Assembly: GCF_010728725.1 (NCBI RefSeq)
Contig: NZ_AP022607.1
Location: 310,001-374,000 of the forward strand
Direction: 5' to 3'
Source of the DNA: Mycobacterium branderi
GTDB taxonomy: Bacteria > Actinomycetota > Actinomycetes > Mycobacteriales > Mycobacteriaceae
Length of the DNA stretch: 64,000 nt
Shown: one piece after another, positions 35,189 through 44,436 of the stretch
How the letters are laid out: each line of letters starts with the position of its first letter
Numbering within the stretch: position 1 is the stretch's first letter
Position numbers and translations under genes: made by a program
Notes under the pieces: model-generated
What the model was told of the DNA's origin: nothing
Databases searched by the model: none
The model's input: the letters and a program-made list of their open reading frames with translations, nothing else

Positions 35189-35902
35189 TCAGCCGGCCTT
35201 CGGAATGCTCTTGCCAATCTCCGGCACGATCTTGGCGGCCTGGCCGGTGGGGTCGCCGCCGCACACCATGACGTCGATGGCAACGTTGTAGCGTCCGCCC
35301 ATTGCGCGTTCGCATGCCCCGAGGCCTTCCCCGGTGCTGGTTCGCTTCAGGGTGATCACCGTGCCGTTGTTCTCCACGGCGGGCTGACCGAATTGCCACT
35401 GCTGGGGCGTGTCGGAAGCGTCGGGTGTGGTCGTCACCTGCCGGTTCGCGCAGCCCTTCCAGCTGTCGGCCGCGTGATCCAGATACTTGCTCGCCTGATC
35501 CGCGGTCGGGAAACCGACCACCGATTCGACCACCAGCCGGTCGCGCAGGATGACCAGCTTGTTGTGACCCATCACTTCGGAGCGCACGTCGGTGGCACCG
35601 CTGCCGTCGTAGGACTTGGCCTGCGCCGGCGCCCAGGCGCCGAGGCACTCGGCGTTGTCGATCACGGAACTGTCGTCGTAGAACTTGGCGGACTTGTTGA
35701 GCACCTTCACGCTGGGCACTCCGACCAGCGGCGCGACCTGGTTCTCCTTGAGCAGCAGGCCCGCCAGGTCGCTGCCGTTTCCGCTTTCCCAGAACTGCGG
35801 GATCGGGCCCGACGGAGCCGCGGCGGCGGTCGGCATCCCGGCCGCCGCCCCGGCGACAACAGCCAGGGCGGTCAGGCTGACGGCGGCGGATTTGCGGATC
35901 AT
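35189..35902 (-). CDS. Secreted PknH-type sensor-domain protein
   Basis: The 237-residue precursor has a standard signal peptide (AAVSLTALAVVAGAAAGMPTAAAA, no lipobox). The sensor domain contains DLAGLLLKENQVAPLVG, AECLGAWAPAQAKSYDG, a VGFPTADQASKYLDHAADSWKGCANR segment and a CERAMGGRYNVAIDVMVCG end. It is the soluble, secreted version of the domain seen at 22045 and in the C-terminus of 60944–64000, with matching cysteines. Probably a secreted or periplasmic ligand-binding protein. Confidence 0.8.
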   Translation of the reverse strand: MIRKSAAVSLTALAVVAGAAAGMPTAAAAPSGPIPQFWESGNGSDLAGLLLKENQVAPLVGVPSVKVLNKSAKFYDDSSVIDNAECLGAWAPAQAKSYDGSGATDVRSEVMGHNKLVILRDRLVVESVVGFPTADQASKYLDHAADSWKGCANRQVTTTPDASDTPQQWQFGQPAVENNGTVITLKRTSTGEGLGACERAMGGRYNVAIDVMVCGGDPTGQAAKIVPEIGKSIPKAG

Positions 35903-36229
35903 GGTTACTCCTCGTTGGCTCGGATGAAGCGGAGCGCTTCAGGTGCTATGACCGTAACCCACAAACCGTAGCAACGCAACAGTCTGGTTCCATTAATTTG
36001 TGGCGGGTGGAGGGCGGTGTGGTGACGCGGCCTGCCATGGATGTGCGTCACGGCGCAGATGAATCCGCTGAACTGGCCTTTCGGCGCCTCGTCGCGACTC
36101 GCGAGGTTGCCGGCGGCACGGCCGATATCGAAGCCGGCGCTACGGTGAACACACACATAGCTGTAGCAGCACTGCCACAGTTTCGCCGCGACGGCGAGGC
36201 GATCTGGCGCCGCTACAAGGACTCGGTTG
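35903..36229. other. Intergenic region without a supported gene
   Basis: This 327-base stretch lies upstream of the secreted sensor gene and downstream of 36230–37336. It probably holds the sensor gene's promoter. The open frame on the plus strand (MWRVEGGV…) has no family signal and I reject it. Confidence 0.5.
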
Positions 36230-37336
36230 CTACCACTGGGGCGGCCGGTAGCCACCCGGGCCGGCCTGGCCGTATTGGCCCGGGTGCTGCTGGCCGTAAG
36301 GCTGCTGGCCGTAGGGCTGCTGACCGCCGCCGTGCCACGGACCGCCGTGCCCGGAGCTACCACCGGTCGGCCTGGCCGGCAGGCCCAGGGCCATCCGGAC
36401 GGCCGGGATGAACATCAGGCCGCCGGCGACGGCGATGAACAGGCCCGCGATCAGGTCGTAGGTGATTCGGCCGGTGGCGCTGTACTGGGCTTCGCAGATG
36501 ATCGCGAACAACAGCATGGCGGCGCCGCCGCCCAGGAGCAGGAAGTGCCCGACGGGTTTCTTGAGGAAAACGCTGATCGCACCGCCGAGAGCCGCCAGAC
36601 TGCCCAGGATGATCAGCACCAGGTAGATCACCAGGGCGGCGGGGACGCCGGGTGCCTTGCTCTTGACGGTCTGCTTGCACAGGTCGGAGTACTGGCCGGT
36701 GATCTCGTTGCAGGCATCCGATGCGTGGCTGACAGCGCTGCTCACGTTGATCCACAGCGTCAGGGTCAAGATGGCGCCCAGCAGCCCCAATAGTCCGATC
36801 GCGCCCAGCGCGATCCAGGTGATGATCTGCTTCGAATCGGGCCCGGCGCCCGGTGCGCCGTACCCGCCGGGACGATAGGACGGCCGACCGTATCCCGGCT
36901 GCTGGCCGTAACCGCCCTGGCCGTAGCCGGGCTGGTTGCCGTAATTGGTTCCGGGTTGGGCAGGACCGGACGGGGGTGGCGCGCCGTAGGGGTAGGGCGG
37001 TTGCTGGCCGTAGCCGCCGGCAGCGGGTTGGCCGCCGTAACGGGGAGTGCCCGGCTGCCGTGGATCACGTGGCTGGCCGCCGGGTGGCGGCGGGAAACCT
37101 GCCGAGGGAGGTTGCATCCCGGCATCGTACTGCTCACGGCCGCGCTCGGGTCCGCCCGGCGGCAATACCCGCGTCGCCTCGCCCGCTGGATCCCCGTGAT
37201 CGGCGCCCGAACGTTGCTGGCCGCCGCGGCCGACGATTTCGGTCTGGTCAGGGTCGCGCGGCGCCGGGTTGCGGCCTTGCGCCGGCCTGGCATCGGATCG
37301 GTTGGGCTCGTTGCCGGGCGGCCACGGAGTACTCAT
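36230..37336 (-). CDS. Four-helix membrane protein with disordered Pro/Gly/Tyr tails
   Basis: From ATG 37336, with GGGGAG upstream, the product has 368 residues. A Gly/Pro/Gln/Tyr-rich N-tail of about 165 residues contains DPDQTEIVGRG and GEATRVLPPGG. Four transmembrane helices follow (IITWIALGAIGLLGLLGAILTLTLWI, ALVIYLVLIILGSLAALGGAISVF, FLLLGGGAAMLLFAIIC, LIAGLFIAVAGGLMFIPAV) and then a tail of QQPYG repeats. Short outside loop SHASDACNEITGQYSDLCKQTV carries two cysteines. The acidic Thr motifs may be kinase phospho-sites. Not a recognised family. Confidence 0.7.
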   Translation of the reverse strand: MSTPWPPGNEPNRSDARPAQGRNPAPRDPDQTEIVGRGGQQRSGADHGDPAGEATRVLPPGGPERGREQYDAGMQPPSAGFPPPPGGQPRDPRQPGTPRYGGQPAAGGYGQQPPYPYGAPPPSGPAQPGTNYGNQPGYGQGGYGQQPGYGRPSYRPGGYGAPGAGPDSKQIITWIALGAIGLLGLLGAILTLTLWINVSSAVSHASDACNEITGQYSDLCKQTVKSKAPGVPAALVIYLVLIILGSLAALGGAISVFLKKPVGHFLLLGGGAAMLLFAIICEAQYSATGRITYDLIAGLFIAVAGGLMFIPAVRMALGLPARPTGGSSGHGGPWHGGGQQPYGQQPYGQQHPGQYGQAGPGGYRPPQW

Positions 37337-37646
37337 CAGCTGTTCTCCCCTTAGCTGGGCGTCCGCATCGATCGGCAACTGCTGCGCGGGGGGCGCCACG
37401 CCCGACGCGAACATAGTAAGTGGCCGCGGCCCGCGGCAGGGGCAGCCAATTGCAGTCGGCCGCCGCCGGGGTGGGCACGAGGCGCCGGGCTGCGAAGCGT
37501 TTTCATCGCACGCTTCACCTGCCCGGCCGCGCCGAGGCAAGGGTCGGATCGCTGCGACCAGGACAAGGCGCGGCGCGCATAGTTTGCCGTGCCAGGGATA
37601 GGCGGTGCGGTAGATTTCCCGAGGGCCACAAAGGAGTAGCAGCGCG
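37337..37646. other. Divergent promoter region
   Basis: This 310-base stretch separates the tailed membrane gene (minus) from the DUF7373–DUF7373–kinase operon (plus). AAAGGAG, 11 bases before 37647, is the ribosome binding site of the latter. I could not identify −35/−10 boxes with confidence and there is no supported gene. Confidence 0.5.
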
Positions 37647-38933
37647 ATGATTAAGGACGTCGGGTCGGTTCAGCTCGTGCGCCGCGTCGCCGTCGCGGCC
37701 GCGGCGGTGACGATGCTGGCCGGCTGTGGCAGCAGCGTGGTGTCAGGTTCGCCGATGACGGCGCCCGGGGCCGCCCAGGGGCAGAACCCGGGCGGTGGGC
37801 AGGTCGACGTCGCGTCGCTGAATACCGGCAACTACCCGACCACACCGGCACCGCCACTGGGCAATGCCGGCAGCGAAGAGCAGGGCCGGGTACTGGAAGC
37901 CCAGCGGTTGGCCAACAACGTGGTCGGCCCGTGGGAGGTCGATCCGGCCCTGGTAACGGGGATCTCGTTCCAGACGTCGGTGATCGAAGACATGTCGCCC
38001 GGCATCAACAAGGGCTTCGGCAACATCACCGACTCCAAGATCGCCGAGGCGGCGCAACCGGACCACTTCCTCCTCGGGTTCGCCTCCACCAGGAGAATGG
38101 AAGGTCCGGAGCTGGCAAGAAGGCTGACCAACGCGGTGCTGCGCTTCGCCGACCCGGCATCCGCCGCGGCGGCGGCCGCCGACATGTCGGCCAAGGCGCT
38201 CACGGTCAATGTCGACATCTACCAGAAGCGGCCCATGCCGATCCCGGGTCATTCCGACGCGCAGGCATCCACCTACGACCTGCCCGACGATGAGACACAT
38301 GGCAAGGTCGGTGCCGTCATGTCGTTCACCCCGCACGGCACCTACGTGTTGTATCAATACGCGACATCCAAAGACGGCGTCGATGCGGCCGCCCAACTGA
38401 TTTCGGGCACCCTGGATCGCCAAAAGCCGCTCATCGACCGGTTCTATGCGGCCGACCCGGCGGGGTTCGCCGATCTGCCGCGCGACCCGACCGGGCTGCT
38501 GGCCCGCGTCCTGCCGCGCACCGGCACCTACGCCGACAACCCCAACATGATGGCGGTCTTCGAGCCGCGGGCCGCGCTGAACTATCAGCTCGATCCGATC
38601 AAGGACGCGGAGAATTTCAACAAGGCCGGGGTCGCACACGTTGCAGCGGGAAAGACCAATGTCTATGAAACCATCGATGAGACGGCCGCCGGCCAGCTGC
38701 GCGACGCATTCGCCGATGAAGTGACCACGCTGCTGCAGCCGCCGGACAAACCCGCCGAGCCGGTGCCGCACCTGCCGGGCAGCAAGTGTTTTGCACCCAC
38801 CGGCAAAGACCCGAATGCTTCCTTCTCGTGTTATGCGGTGGCCGATCGGTACCTGATCGAAGCATCCTCGGGCCAACTGTCTGATACGCAGCAACAAACC
38901 GCCGCCCAATACCGCATGCTGATGGCCAAATGA
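37647..38933 (+). CDS. DUF7373 lipoprotein, first gene of a kinase operon
   Basis: The 428-residue lipoprotein starts at ATG 37647 (AAAGGAG upstream). The lipobox is LAGC, Cys 27. Its core has VDVASLNTGNYPT, EAQRLANNVVGPWEV, DHFLLGFASTRR and LTNAVLRFADPASAAAAAADM. A second part has TPHGTYVLYQYATS, PLIDRFYAADPAGFADLPRDPTGLL and a final CYAVADRYLIEA…QQTAAQYRMLMAK. It is 28 bases upstream of a second DUF7373 gene, which in turn lies 16 bases before the kinase, so the three are probably one transcript. Confidence 0.85.
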   Translation: MIKDVGSVQLVRRVAVAAAAVTMLAGCGSSVVSGSPMTAPGAAQGQNPGGGQVDVASLNTGNYPTTPAPPLGNAGSEEQGRVLEAQRLANNVVGPWEVDPALVTGISFQTSVIEDMSPGINKGFGNITDSKIAEAAQPDHFLLGFASTRRMEGPELARRLTNAVLRFADPASAAAAAADMSAKALTVNVDIYQKRPMPIPGHSDAQASTYDLPDDETHGKVGAVMSFTPHGTYVLYQYATSKDGVDAAAQLISGTLDRQKPLIDRFYAADPAGFADLPRDPTGLLARVLPRTGTYADNPNMMAVFEPRAALNYQLDPIKDAENFNKAGVAHVAAGKTNVYETIDETAAGQLRDAFADEVTTLLQPPDKPAEPVPHLPGSKCFAPTGKDPNASFSCYAVADRYLIEASSGQLSDTQQQTAAQYRMLMAK

Positions 38934-38961
38934 GCCCGGCGCCGACCCCCGAGAGGCGATC

Positions 38962-40173
38962 ATGCCGACGCTGAGGCACCGGGCGGCCACGGCGGCGCTG
39001 GCCGCGACGCTGTGTCCGGGGTTTGTGGCCGGCTGTGCGTCGACCGTGGTCGGGGAGGCGATGAAGGCCCCCGGATCGAGCGATTCGGTGGACGTGGCGC
39101 TGCTGGACACCGGCCCGTACCCGACGCATGCCACCCACCCGTTCGGCAAAGCCGATACCCCCGAGAACGGCGCCTATCTCGAGGCGGTGCGGATGGCCGA
39201 ATTCGTCACCGGGCCATGGGAAGTCGACGCCACCCTGCGCAAGCAGGCCTTGCCCAACGGGTCGCTGTCCACCCTCAAGACGCTCAAAGCGCAAATCGGC
39301 GACGAGCCCTCCCAGGCGGCGGCCGCACATAGCTTCATCACCGCGTTTGTCAGCTCGCGCAACCTGATGGGCCCCGGCGAGGCGAAGGGCTTGTCGAATA
39401 TGGTGATGCGATTTCCCGACGCCGACGCGGCGGCCGCGGCCGCTAAGGAGATGGGGGCCGCAGAGCTGCGGATGGAATCGTCGGTCACCACGCCCCACGT
39501 GCCGGTGACGATTCCGCGCCACCCGGAGGCGTTCGCGGCGTCGTTCGAGAACAAGGTGTGGGGCCACGTGGTGGCCAGCTACGCCGCGCACGGCCCCTAC
39601 GTCCTGTATCAATTCGCCAACACCAAGGACCGGCCCGAGATAGACGACCAGCTGGTTGCCACCGCCCTCGACATACAGGCATCCCGAATCGACGACTTCC
39701 AACCCACCGATCCGGACAAGCTGGCCGATCTGCCGGTCGACCCGACCGGCCAGCTGCTGGCCCGCACGATGCCGCCGACGCAGGGGGAAAACCCGCTGCC
39801 CACGGCAGGGGTTTACCAGCCCGGCGCCGAGCTGCACTTCGAATACGACCCCGCCGAAGCGGGGCAGCTGTTCACCGCCGCCGGTGTCGAGGTGGTCACC
39901 CAGCGCTGGCGCACCCGGGTGTATCAGGCCCACGACGCCACCGGGGCGGCCCGCGTGGTCAACCGGTTCGTGCTCGACACCGCGGCTAAGCCGATGCCCG
40001 GTATCAACGGCCTGCCGGACGCCAAGTGCTTCGACCAGGGCGAGAACATCGGCCCGTTGCGCTTTGCGTGCCTGGCTGCCGTCGAGCGGTACGCGTACAT
40101 CGCGATGGCCGGTCAGGAAGCCCAGGCGAAGCAGATTGCGTCGGCCCAGTACCGCATCCTCGCCGGTAAGTAG
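38962..40173 (+). CDS. DUF7373 lipoprotein, second gene of the kinase operon
   Basis: The 403-residue lipoprotein has lipobox VAGC (Cys 25) and the same core as its upstream neighbour: [40 protein letters not shown] and [22 protein letters not shown] later region has [41 protein letters not shown] and [13 protein letters not shown]…[13 protein letters not shown]. It is closer to 46326–47594 in the VDVALxDTGxY and PTDPxKLADLPxDPxG segments than to 37647. It is 16 bases upstream of the kinase and probably its partner. Confidence 0.85.
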   Translation: MPTLRHRAATAALAATLCPGFVAGCASTVVGEAMKAPGSSDSVDVALLDTGPYPTHATHPFGKADTPENGAYLEAVRMAEFVTGPWEVDATLRKQALPNGSLSTLKTLKAQIGDEPSQAAAAHSFITAFVSSRNLMGPGEAKGLSNMVMRFPDADAAAAAAKEMGAAELRMESSVTTPHVPVTIPRHPEAFAASFENKVWGHVVASYAAHGPYVLYQFANTKDRPEIDDQLVATALDIQASRIDDFQPTDPDKLADLPVDPTGQLLARTMPPTQGENPLPTAGVYQPGAELHFEYDPAEAGQLFTAAGVEVVTQRWRTRVYQAHDATGAARVVNRFVLDTAAKPMPGINGLPDAKCFDQGENIGPLRFACLAAVERYAYIAMAGQEAQAKQIASAQYRILAGK

Positions 40174-40189
40174 GGCGGGGGACGACGAC

Positions 40190-42208
40190 ATGGTGCTAAG
40201 CCCGGGAGAGGTGGTCGCCGGTTACCGCATCGAGAAGGTGCTCGGCTCCGGCGGTATGGGCACGGTGTATCTGGCGGCGAACCCGGTGCTGCCGCGCAAG
40301 GACGCCCTCAAGGTGCTCAGCTCCGAGCTGTCGCGCGACCCGTCATTTCGCGCCCGGTTCATCCGAGAAGCCGACCTGGCCGCCACCCTGGACCACCCCA
40401 ACATCGTCACCGTCTACACCCGCGGCGAGACCGAGGACGGCCAGCTGTGGATCGCTATGCAATACGTGGCCGGCAGCGACGCGCACAACGAGCTCGATGA
40501 AGGCCGCATGACCGTCAAACGCGCGGTCCACATCACCGGCGAGGTCGCCAAGGCGCTGGACTACGCGCACCGGCGCAACCTGATTCACCGCGACGTCAAA
40601 CCGGCCAACTTTCTGCTGGCACCCGACGACGAGCGGGTGCTGCTGGCCGACTTCGGCATCGCCCGCGCACTCGACGACAGCATCGGGCTGACCGCAACCG
40701 GGATGGTGATGGCCACCGTCGCCTACGCCGCCCCCGAGACGCTGGGCACCGGCCACGTCGACGGGCGCGCCGACATCTACGCGCTGGGTTGCTCGCTGTA
40801 CCGGATGCTCGCCGGTGAGGCGCCGTTCTCGTCATCCGGCGGGATGGCCGCGGTGATGGCCGCCCACCTATCCCAGCCGCCCCCCCGCGTCACCGACCGG
40901 GTCAGGCACCTGCCACCGGCCATCGACGCGGTGATCGCCAAGGCCCTGGCCAAAGACCCCGACCAGCGCTACCAGACAGCCCGCGAGTTGGCGCTCGCGG
41001 CCGCTGAAGCGCTCGAAGAGCCGGCCACCAGACCGGTGAGCCGGCCCGCGCCGCCGCCCGAACCGCCGCGCACCCAATGGTCGGGGCGGCCACCGCAGGG
41101 CCCCCCGCCGACCGGCGATGTGCACACCTATCCCAGCGGATACTTCAGCGGACCGCAGCACGCTGCAAGCGGGGCACCACCGGCCGCGCCGCCCGCCGTG
41201 CACGGCCAGCGGCACGACCTGCGCCCACCGTCGCACCCACCCGAGGCCGCGCGGCCGCCGCGGTCGCGGCGCGGGTGGATCATCGCCGCCGTCGCCGCGG
41301 TGGTGCTCATCGCCACCGCCACGATCGGCGCCCTGCTCTTCACCGGCGGTTCCGGCCACGGCTACTCGCCGCAATCGTTCGACACCGTGCACGGAAGCGT
41401 CCGCATCGACGCCGAGCCGCACGCGGTAGCCGCGCTCACGCCCGGCGACGGCGACGCGGTGCTCTCGCTGGGAGTGCAACCGGTGGCCCTGGTCGCCCCG
41501 AGCGCCCTGCCCGAATGGGAAAAGCAAATGGTCACCGGCACGCCGACGACGCCGACCAGGATCGACACCGCGGCGATCGCCGCCGCCAAGCCCGACGTCA
41601 TCATCGGCACCGGCAGCATCGACGACGCCACCTACAACGCCCTGGCCGCGATCGCCCCCACCGTGACCCGGCCGCAGAATGCCGGCCCGGGATGGAGCTG
41701 GCAGGATCAGCTGACCTGGATCGGACGGATCCTGGGTCACGACGACAAAGCCAAGCAGCTCATCGAGAAGGCCCGCACCCAGCAAGACGACCTGCGCGGT
41801 AAGCACCCCGCGTTCGACGGCAAGAGCATCGCCACGGTCAACGTCAGCGACGACGGGGTCACCGCGACCCTGCGGCCCAGCAGCGCCAGCAATTACCTGG
41901 AGGGGCTGGGATTTCGCTACATCGACACGCTGAAGCGCACCTCCAGCGATCCCGGTGACACCCGCAAGACGACGGGCGCCAGCCTCTACGACATCTTCAA
42001 GGCCGATGTCCTGGTGGTGGTGCGCACCGACAAGCTCGCCGGCGGCGGCGGGTACGGCGGTCTGCCCGACCAGTTCACCACGTATCGCGGTGCGATGGTC
42101 ATCGTCGACGATCCCAACGTGATCGCCGCGCTGAACACCGGCGGCTACGCCGCTACGGAATACCTGAACTCACATCTGGTCAGTCTGCTGGCCCAGCAGG
42201 TCCACTAG
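40190..42208 (+). CDS. Transmembrane Ser/Thr kinase with siderophore-binding-type ectodomain
   Basis: From ATG 40190 the 672-residue protein has an N-terminal Hanks-type kinase domain (about residues 8–275). It carries a GSGGMG loop at 19–24, invariant Lys 41 in [13 protein letters not shown] at 133–140 and DFG at 154–156, so all key residues are present. A Pro-rich linker runs from about 285 to 360, then a transmembrane helix ([23 protein letters not shown]). The ectodomain follows the FecB/FhuD (Peripla_BP_2) pattern. It has [40 protein letters not shown], then [13 protein letters not shown], a long helix ADDKAKQL-type, and a C-terminal NGGYAATEY part. The kinase domain is PknF-like. It probably senses an extracellular iron chelate; that is inference. 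Confidence 0.9.
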   Translation: MVLSPGEVVAGYRIEKVLGSGGMGTVYLAANPVLPRKDALKVLSSELSRDPSFRARFIREADLAATLDHPNIVTVYTRGETEDGQLWIAMQYVAGSDAHNELDEGRMTVKRAVHITGEVAKALDYAHRRNLIHRDVKPANFLLAPDDERVLLADFGIARALDDSIGLTATGMVMATVAYAAPETLGTGHVDGRADIYALGCSLYRMLAGEAPFSSSGGMAAVMAAHLSQPPPRVTDRVRHLPPAIDAVIAKALAKDPDQRYQTARELALAAAEALEEPATRPVSRPAPPPEPPRTQWSGRPPQGPPPTGDVHTYPSGYFSGPQHAASGAPPAAPPAVHGQRHDLRPPSHPPEAARPPRSRRGWIIAAVAAVVLIATATIGALLFTGGSGHGYSPQSFDTVHGSVRIDAEPHAVAALTPGDGDAVLSLGVQPVALVAPSALPEWEKQMVTGTPTTPTRIDTAAIAAAKPDVIIGTGSIDDATYNALAAIAPTVTRPQNAGPGWSWQDQLTWIGRILGHDDKAKQLIEKARTQQDDLRGKHPAFDGKSIATVNVSDDGVTATLRPSSASNYLEGLGFRYIDTLKRTSSDPGDTRKTTGASLYDIFKADVLVVVRTDKLAGGGGYGGLPDQFTTYRGAMVIVDDPNVIAALNTGGYAATEYLNSHLVSLLAQQVH

Positions 42209-42314
42209 CCCCGCCCGCCGGGCCGGTCGCGGCGGTGCTTACGCCCCGTCTACCTGCACGAACACCTCCCAAGACCTGTGCCGCTACGGCTTTGTGTTCG
42301 TCCCGGAAAATTCC

Positions 42315-42365
42315 GTAGCACAAACTGTTGCAGCGCTACGAATAGTGCGCTACAGTTGCAGCAAC
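42315..42365. promoter_or_regulatory. Putative operator with GTAGC/GCTAC and GTTGC/GCAAC half-sites
   Basis: GTAGC (42315–42319), GCTAC twice as direct repeats GCGCTAC–7 bases–GCGCTAC (42333–42339, 42347–42353), then an 11-base palindrome GTTGCAGCAAC (42355–42365). The group lies 30–80 bases upstream of GTG 42397. Related half-sites occur at 47687–47718 and 53597–53609, so it may bind the same regulator. Confidence 0.4.
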
Positions 42366-42396
42366 ACGATGCTTCACCGTTCGGAAGGACCCACCC

Positions 42397-42615
42397 GTGA
42401 CCGCGACCATGGCGATCGAATTCCTCTTCACGGCCGCCACCCAGGCGCCCGATCGGCTCATCATCGCCAACACCCTGACCCGCGTCGCCTTGGCCGGCTC
42501 TCCGCGCTGGCAAGAGCACGCCACGCAGGTGCGCGGCCGCAGCGCCGCGCTGCGCCGCTCGATCGTGCCGCGCCGCCGCTCGATGATGCACGGGACGGCA
42601 CTGGCGGCATGCTGA
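42397..42615 (+). CDS. Small hypothetical protein downstream of the shared operator
   Basis: The 72-residue frame from GTG 42397 has a GGAAGGA-type ribosome binding site and begins TATMAIEFLFTAATQAPDRL, then becomes arginine-rich. The first codons match those at 53667 (ATGACCGCGACC…), where the same operator-like motif also precedes the start. This suggests the small frame belongs to a real transcript, perhaps the front of a truncated gene. No family recognised. Confidence 0.4.
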   Translation: MTATMAIEFLFTAATQAPDRLIIANTLTRVALAGSPRWQEHATQVRGRSAALRRSIVPRRRSMMHGTALAAC

Positions 42616-43087
42616 GCGGCGAGCCGGCCAATCGCCGTACACACCGGGATGCGGGCTCGGTGTACGCGGATGATGCTGCGCAACAGGCCCTCAGCGATTT
42701 TGCGACGCGAAAACCGCCCGCGCGCTTGCAGTTCGGTGACACCGTAACGGGCAAATTCGCCCCCCGAACCGGCGCATCATCACAGCGCACCGCAAAGATA
42801 CTGGGGCACAAGGCGAATGACACCGCACGCGCCGCCACAGGCGCTGTGGCACGGTCCGTGGTATTTGCCGCCGGCGCCCAAGATGGCCACCGGCCGTGGC
42901 GCGCACCGCTTCTCAGCAGCGACGTGGCCGGCCGGTTTTCACGCTCACCCGGTTTGCGCGGGTCTGGAAAAAGTGCGGCCGCATCTGCGGTGTCGCAGTT
43001 AAGCTATGCTCCTGGCTCGCAAGCCTGCTTGGTTGAGATTTTGCTCGCGGCGACCGTGCTGCGGCCCCAACGAAAGAGGAGATCTCT
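42616..43087. other. Intergenic region without a supported gene
   Basis: This 472-base stretch separates the small frame and lprA. Open frames on both strands are basic and low-complexity, and I reject them. A TATGCT at 43005–43010 could be the −10 of lprA, but no clear −35 lies 16–19 bases upstream. Confidence 0.45.
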
Positions 43088-43825
43088 ATGACTTTCCGGT
43101 CTCGTGCCGGTGTAATCGCCGTATCCGCCGTCGTCGCGGTGATGCTGGCGCTCACTGGCTGCTCGACTTCCGGCAAGAATGCCGGGTCGGGCCCCGCCAC
43201 GAGCGCGAACCAGTCGGATGCCGCGAACATCGTCAAGCAAGCCGCCGACGCCATGCGCAAGGTCTCCGGGGCCCACATGAACCTGACCGCCCAGGGCGAC
43301 ATCCCCAACCTCAAGGTCGCCGAAGTCGACGGCGACATGTCCACCAAGCCCAAGCCGGTAGCCACCGGTACGGCGAAGGTGAGCCTCGGCAAGGAGGGCG
43401 GCGATCAAACCGTGAAGTTCGTCTACGTCGACGACCACTTCTACTCCGACCTCGGCGAGCCCGGTAAGTACACCGATTTCGGCAACGGCGCGTCGATCTA
43501 CAACATCGGGGCGGTCCTCGACCCGGACAAGGGACTGGCCAATGTGCTGGCCAACATGAAGGACCCGAAGAGCGCCGGCAACGAGCAGGTCAATGGCATC
43601 GCCACGACGAAGATCACCGGAACCTGCTCATCGAGCGACATTGCGCTGCTGGCGGGCTCGCCCAAGAAGCCGGAGCAGGAAACGCAGATGCCCGTCGCGG
43701 TCTGGATCGCCACCGACGGCTCGTATCACCTGGTGAAGGCGGAGCTGACTCCGGTGTCGAATTCGACGATCACGATGAACCTTTCCGAGTGGGGCAAGCA
43801 GGTCACCGCCACCAAGCCGGTCTAG
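43088..43825 (+). CDS. lprA: LprA-type lipoprotein (LppX/LprAFG family)
   Basis: The 245-residue lipoprotein has lipobox LTGC (Cys 25). The mature domain is of the LppX/LprAFG type, a half-barrel with a hydrophobic cavity that carries lipids or glycolipids across the periplasm: AANIVKQAADAMRKVSGAHMNLTAQGDIPNLKV, then KFVYVDDHFYSDLGEPGKYTDFGNGASIYNIG, then GIATTKITGTCSSSDIALLAGS and a terminal LSEWGKQVTATKPV. The YTDFGNGASIYN and WGKQVTATKPV blocks match M. tuberculosis LprA (Rv1270c) as I recall it. The DUF4189 gene after it matches the Rv1269c position. Confidence 0.9.
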   Translation: MTFRSRAGVIAVSAVVAVMLALTGCSTSGKNAGSGPATSANQSDAANIVKQAADAMRKVSGAHMNLTAQGDIPNLKVAEVDGDMSTKPKPVATGTAKVSLGKEGGDQTVKFVYVDDHFYSDLGEPGKYTDFGNGASIYNIGAVLDPDKGLANVLANMKDPKSAGNEQVNGIATTKITGTCSSSDIALLAGSPKKPEQETQMPVAVWIATDGSYHLVKAELTPVSNSTITMNLSEWGKQVTATKPV

Positions 43826-43904
43826 TTCTTGTGCTGACCAAATCGCAAGGATCACAACTGTTTTCATGTATTCACCGGGTCACTGGCCGGGGAAAGGAAC
43901 CATC

Positions 43905-44273
43905 ATGGCAATGACCGCTCGACGAGCTGCGGTCTGCATCGCAGTCGCCGGCGCCGCACTGGTGGGGGCGACGATCACCCCCGCGAGCCCCGCGGCGCAC
44001 GCGGCGATCTACTACGGCGCGATCGCGTACTCCTCCAACGGCTCGTGGGGCCGAACGGCGGACTGGGAAACACGTCAGGCCGCCGAACAGCTCGCCGTCG
44101 GCGCGTGTGGCTACACCGACTGCAAAGTGCTGTCCAGCTTCACCGGCTGCGGCGCCGTCGCAAACGACGGTCGCTACTACCAGGGCGGGGTTGGGCCCAC
44201 CATTACCGCTGCCATGGCGGACGCCAAATCGCGGCTTCCCGGCAGCTGGATCGATACCTGGATCTGCAACTGA
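43905..44273 (+). CDS. Secreted DUF4189 protein
   Basis: From ATG 43905 the 122-residue precursor has a signal peptide (AAVCIAVAGAALVGATI, cleavage near AHA). The DUF4189 domain begins IYYGAIAYSSNGSWGRTADWETRQAA and continues ACGYTDCKVLSSFTGCGAVAND, with four cysteines that probably make two disulfides, and ends GSWIDTWICN. M. tuberculosis Rv1269c has the same domain and position next to lprA. Secreted; function unknown. Confidence 0.9.
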   Translation: MAMTARRAAVCIAVAGAALVGATITPASPAAHAAIYYGAIAYSSNGSWGRTADWETRQAAEQLAVGACGYTDCKVLSSFTGCGAVANDGRYYQGGVGPTITAAMADAKSRLPGSWIDTWICN

Positions 44274-44436
44274 GCGCGCGGGTCCCGATCCGCGAAAGGG
44301 TGCGACGGCGCCCGGACCTTACCGGGAGTTGCTATGGCCGCCAACGCCGGTTTCGCGCCAACCGGTGGCGGTACGCTAACGCCGGCGCTACCGGCGCATG
44401 TGGCGATGGCGCGCAGCGCAGAGGAACGGAGGGACC

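Noticed and set aside
37743..40191. Long minus-strand frames opposite the DUF7373 genes
   Set aside because: They are antisense shadows of lipoprotein genes with clear lipoboxes and conserved domains on the plus strand.
42294..43091. 265-residue plus-strand frame after the kinase
   Set aside because: Arginine/alanine-rich, overlaps the operator and the small frame at 42397, no family and no ribosome site.
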